This document shows positions 60,170 through 64,000 of a stretch of DNA of 64,000 bases, in pieces. The stretch covers positions 158,268,749 to 158,332,748 of the forward strand of contig OY757904.1 in assembly GCA_963585895.1 (NCBI GenBank). Reading direction: 5' to 3'. Every line of letters starts with the position of its first letter. Positions within the stretch are counted from its first letter, which is position 1. Both the position numbers and the translations under genes were made by a program. Origin of the DNA: Sepioteuthis lessoniana (taxonomy: Eukaryota; Mollusca; Cephalopoda; Myopsida; Loliginidae). Below the pieces are notes generated by a model. The model saw only the letters and a program-made list of their open reading frames with translations. It was not told the DNA's origin and ran no database searches.

Positions 60170-61570
60170 TGTTGAAGAAGTGCTGTTCAATTTGAGGTTT
60201 GACACCATTGTCCTCTGTCAGTTATCCTTACTTCTTAAACCTCAGATAAAATAGTTGTTGACCTGACTCATCCATGTTTGAGAAATCAACATTAGAGAAA
60301 GGGTTAAACCAGTCATTGTATTCCAACTTGATTAAATAAACAAAAACTTGTTTTCCATCTCTAAGTTACTAATTGTTGACTTTACTTTATGAACCAACCG
60401 GTTCAACCAGGCAAGGTTTTAACAAAGTTTATCAATAACTTTTCAGTGGATCATTTAATACTGCATTGATGAAGTGAAGTGTGTGCATCACAATACCTTT
60501 AAAATATTGTGCAAATCAACTTGAATTAGATTATTGAAGAAGAGAAACATCTAATGAAAAACAAGTGGAATTTTAATGAATTTATTCCACTGGTAAATTA
60601 TACAGCAATTAAATTACAAAAGAAAATTGAACACATCTACAACTAGAATTCAAAGTCAAATGTCTGTAGTTAAATAACTGTAAATGATATCATTGAAAAT
60701 AAATTGGAATTAAAAAGCTTATTGGAATGTTTGGTGATAGGAAAGACATTTAGTCAAGTCCCCAATCGCTGAGAATCAATATCAACATAAGTATATGTGT
60801 AATTTACTAACATTAGACAAAACAGAAAGAAAGACAAGATTAATTCATTTACACATGCAAGAATATTTAATATATACAATATACTTACCATTTGTATCAA
60901 AAGAAAGAATGCACAAATGTGTCTCAACAAGTAAAACTATACACATATGTTAATAAGCAGCATGTAGAAGGGGTACAAAAATGGAAAAAAAGGCCTGCTT
61001 GATGAGTGTAGATTATATAGCAAAATGACTTTACCATTCTCAGGCAGAGGGTTAGAGACAACATTTTTACTGGTCAAAAACTAGAGGCAAAAAGAAGTTG
61101 ACAATGGATATCTAAACTGTCATGTGACACCCAATGAGGCCCCAAATTCCAATTCTCTTAGGAATATTTTTATTGTATCCCTACAAGCCACTGAGTAACT
61201 TGTTGGTGCTGTGATTTGGGAAATTTGAAATCTGTGCTGAATTTGTGAAGGAATTAGATAACAGGTTGTTTGAATTGAAAAAAAATTGGTTGCTTCTTTG
61301 CATGAGGGAAAAATGAAGACATTGATTAACTGACTGATTGATTGATTTTAATGGCATATCAGCCTGTCTAGGGTTATTTCATGCTTACTGGTTAAGGAAT
61401 TGTGTACGCTGTATGTTTGTATTCGCATTTTTTGTGTAGTTTCTAAAATTTTTTGCACATCGTTTATGATATCAAGTATTCCTATCAAATACAAATAATC
61501 TGGTAACAGGTCTATTTGATCCCTAGATAGGAGTCTAACATAGACAACCACTTTGGATCAAAGTAGACTT
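60170..61570. other. No recognisable feature
   Basis: AT-rich intergenic sequence with no supported gene or repeat. Confidence 0.5.
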
Positions 61571-61574
61571 AAGA

Positions 61575-61720
61575 GCAATGGCAATGAAGGGGTACTGCAC
61601 CCTTCCAAAAACTCCAGAACTAGAGCCTCACCACCAGGACACCCCTTTTTTTTTGGTGGGGGAGTCTTACCTCTCTGCAGGGGATACACTGTATTCTAAG
61701 CCCAGTTACCTGGGCAATAA
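61575..61720 (-). repeat. Rep-E fragment
   Basis: The core in reverse: 'gcaatggcaatgaaggggta', 'tccagaactagagcctcacc' and 'gtcttacctctctgcagggg' are complementary to the 10680 and 11090 copies. Confidence 0.65.
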
Positions 61721-61839
61721 TCAATTATTCAATAATAAAAATTTTCATGAAAAGTCATCTAATCGTTTTGGAAGTGATTTTTTAAAAAATAGATTACAAT
61801 GAAAATAGTCATATCAAATTGGAATTCTTTGATTTTCTC

Positions 61840-61960
61840 CATCATCATCATCACTGGTTTTATAACCTGTTTTTTTGGTCTTGGGAGTTCTACTCATGTT
61901 TTGGGCGGGTACAGCCTGGCAGAGCCCATCCCTTTATCAGTCCAATTTTGATTTTCTTTT
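61840..61960 (-). other. Possible retroelement 3' end
   Basis: A (GAT)n run in minus orientation next to a GC-rich block (GGGCGGGTACAGCCTGGCAG at about 61900) resembles the microsatellite-tailed end of an inserted element. The family is not identified. Confidence 0.25.
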
Positions 61961-62383
61961 ACAAATGTTTAAAAAAGAATAATTTTCAATTTAAGAAATG
62001 CTCAATAGTTTTTTTAAAAATAGTGCTGGAATTATCCAAGAGGAAATTTTAAAAATTTTCTTAAATATCTTGCATGAGTGGGATATGACTTCCAAAAATA
62101 ATTTATTCACAGTTTAAGAATGGTATGAATATTTATTCTATGTTAAAAGTTCCATTCTATTTATAGGACATCGGCAGGATCTAAAAAAGTAAATATAACA
62201 ATTTTTGTAAATGTTCAATAAATGAGACAATGGCATCTACAGGGTTTATTATGTAAGTAAAACTGATAATCAATTAAGTTTTGAGTCCTTCCAAGGATAG
62301 AGAAACTTCTAAATTGAAAAATTTATAAAAGGAAGAAATTAACTTGTAAGTTTGGGCATTTGTAGTACAACACACATATCGGT

Positions 62384-62384
<1 letters not shown>

Positions 62385-62453
<69 letters not shown>

Positions 62454-62520
62454 CAGTAAACACACTAACATACACACATCAGTAAATACACAGACACACA
62501 CATACACACATGCACACACA
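62385..62520. repeat. (CA)n microsatellite, about 68 bp plus interrupted extension
   Basis: About 34 uninterrupted CA units, then further CA stretches broken by 'tcagtaaa' twice. Confidence 0.97.
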
Positions 62521-62796
62521 TTTGATTTATAGTCATTATAATATTTTTGGGTGTGTATATGTTAAAAATACAAAATGTACTCATGAATGCTAGGAGTCAA
62601 ACCACTTCTCAATCTCAAGGACAAAAAGCTGAGATAGTTCTGATAAGACGATGGACACTGTAAATTTCTTCTTGCCACTTTTTTCATATTAAACCAATCC
62701 TTATTTTATGTGAAATTTCAATGTGAAATTTAGAAGACAGTGATCGATTCAAAACCCCTTTGGAAAATTTCTGGTAAAGTTCAGTTATTGTGAGAT

Positions 62797-62797
<1 letters not shown>

Positions 62798-62849
<52 letters not shown>
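62798..62849. repeat. (TA)n microsatellite
   Basis: About 25 TA units. Confidence 0.97.
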
Positions 62850-62853
<4 letters not shown>

Positions 62854-63052
62854 GCCAAGAATAAGTACACACTACATGATTTCTTAAATTAATTTTTTTT
62901 CTAAAACAAACGTACCAGTACGTTATTAAACCTAGGAGAACATTAAATGATAAAAATAGATATTATTAATTAATATTTATTACTAAACTCTGTAACATTA
63001 AAACTCTGCAACCAAAATATTAATATGAATCAGTACTTAAATTTGTACACCC

Positions 63053-63054
<2 letters not shown>

Positions 63055-63097
<43 letters not shown>
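63055..63097. repeat. (TA)n microsatellite
   Basis: About 21 TA units. Confidence 0.97.
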
Positions 63098-63099
<2 letters not shown>

Positions 63100-63282
63100 T
63101 GCAATTTTATTTTTGTATAGAGTTTCAATGCTGTAAAGTTTGATAATGAATAACAAATGATATCAGCTTTGATTGTACAAATACTAAAATCTTGGTAAGT
63201 ATGTTTGGACATTTGTAGTACTATATACGTACATAATTAACTTTTTATAATAAAATTATTGGTAGTATTTATAAATCATGCT

Positions 63283-63305
63283 ACATACATACATACATAC
63301 ATACA
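63283..63305. repeat. (CATA)n microsatellite
   Basis: Five to six tetranucleotide units. Confidence 0.9.
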
Positions 63306-63309
63306 AATA

Positions 63310-64000
63310 CAAAATAAAATATTTCCAAAGTGATTTTCTTAGAAAGTTTATGTTCATTTGATAAGAACCTGAGCTGATTTAATGAATAATTTTTTCTTCT
63401 GGAGAATGTTTTCAATAGCAGTTTTGAATGGTTCTTAAATACCTTGAGGCTTAAAACTAAGAGTTCCATATTTTTAAATATCTTTCTTCTACTATCTACA
63501 ATCTTAGATATCCTTGGATATCAAGAGCTGAAAATATCATATTTACCAATGAAGATTTTAGTAAAAGCAAATTCTGCTACATTGTAAATGATTAGTAAAC
63601 TTAAATTATATAACTGCTAATAACAACATTTATCTTACTAAAATAAATACCCATTTTAATATTGATTGGTTCCAGTCAAGGATAAAAATGGATGTAATAG
63701 CTTTTTTCTCTTACTTTCTGGCAGTTAAGGCACTAGAACTAATTTACCCAAATTCTTACTTTTAAACACTCTTCTCAGTCAACCAATATGGCAAACCAGT
63801 GATGAAATATTTTTTAAAACATTTGGTAAGAGTACAGAGTGGAAGGAAATTCGTGTTCATGATTTTTTTTGTTTGTTTGTTTGTGTTTTATAGCATATCA
63901 ACCCGTGTACATTATTTAATGTCAAATCCATTTTTATACAAATTAACAGTTAAATTTCAAACAATTCAGTTTACCATAAGTACACAGTTTAGTTCGGTTT
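63310..64000. other. Right end, no gene seen
   Basis: AT-rich sequence without supported features. Confidence 0.45.

Noticed and set aside
62274..62519. An 81-codon cysteine/valine-rich frame
   Set aside because: It is a translation of the CA microsatellite.

Overview
The window is nuclear DNA from an animal, not a bacterial or viral genome. It is strongly AT-rich and full of poly-A/T runs and TA, CA and trinucleotide microsatellites. Coding sequence is sparse, introns run to kilobases with GT-AG borders, and interspersed repeats are dense. The mix of tRNA-derived SINEs, mariner relatives, a Merlin (ISXO2-like) remnant, LINEs and a Ty3/Gypsy relic suggests a mollusc, most plausibly a cephalopod. 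That assignment is inference from repeat types and is only moderately secure.

Two protein-coding genes can be supported, and they face each other. On the + strand, a homotetramer-type cytidine deaminase (CDA) has four coding exons: 13915-14034, 26118-26229, 29291-29345 and 31923-32042. Its zinc-site and catalytic residues are all present, but the extreme N-terminus is uncertain. On the - strand, a glyoxylate/hydroxypyruvate reductase (GRHPR) has three coding exons (53913-53706, 47696-47526, 44937-44339). They join in phase to a 325-residue protein, close to the family length, with a TATA/GC-box promoter at about 54100-54160. One enzyme serves pyrimidine salvage and the other glyoxylate/serine metabolism; nothing suggests they are co-regulated.

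Layout. 1-13900: upstream flank of CDA with SINEs, a structured snRNA-like segment (4655-4998), a Merlin relic, a dead LINE reverse transcriptase and a cluster of an unfamiliar modular repeat (called Rep-E here, 10425-11860). 13915-32042: CDA, whose introns hold a Ty3/Gypsy remnant with LTR-like flanks, a LINE 3' end, several SINEs, a TIR-bounded mariner (28140-29024) and other mariner fragments. 32043-44338: convergent intergenic region with a pile-up of two mariners, a LINE tail and SINEs (36360-38500) and a solo LTR with target duplication (39967-40458). 44339-54165: GRHPR, with a perfect 42-bp minisatellite in intron 2 and an interrupted Rep-E copy in intron 1. 54166-64000: right flank with two promoter-like segments (55010-55200, 58010-58290), a 36-bp palindrome, an internally deleted LINE (56048-57300), SINEs and long CA/TA microsatellites.

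Three tRNA-derived SINE families recur and are labelled here for convenience. SINE-a (about 250 bp) has a head like 'cattggcctaatgg' and B box GTTCAATCC. SINE-b (about 115-130 bp) has B box GTTCGAGTC and a body ending 'cggccttgtgcca'. SINE-c (about 280 bp) has B box GTTCAAATCC and a body ending 'gaccttgtgtcatatcc'. No fully intact autonomous transposon was found: every transposase or reverse transcriptase seen is frameshifted, truncated or internally deleted. The most interesting leads are the snRNA-like structured segment, the Rep-E family, an acidic residue in GRHPR where the human enzyme binds the NADPH phosphate, and the two unassigned promoter-like segments.
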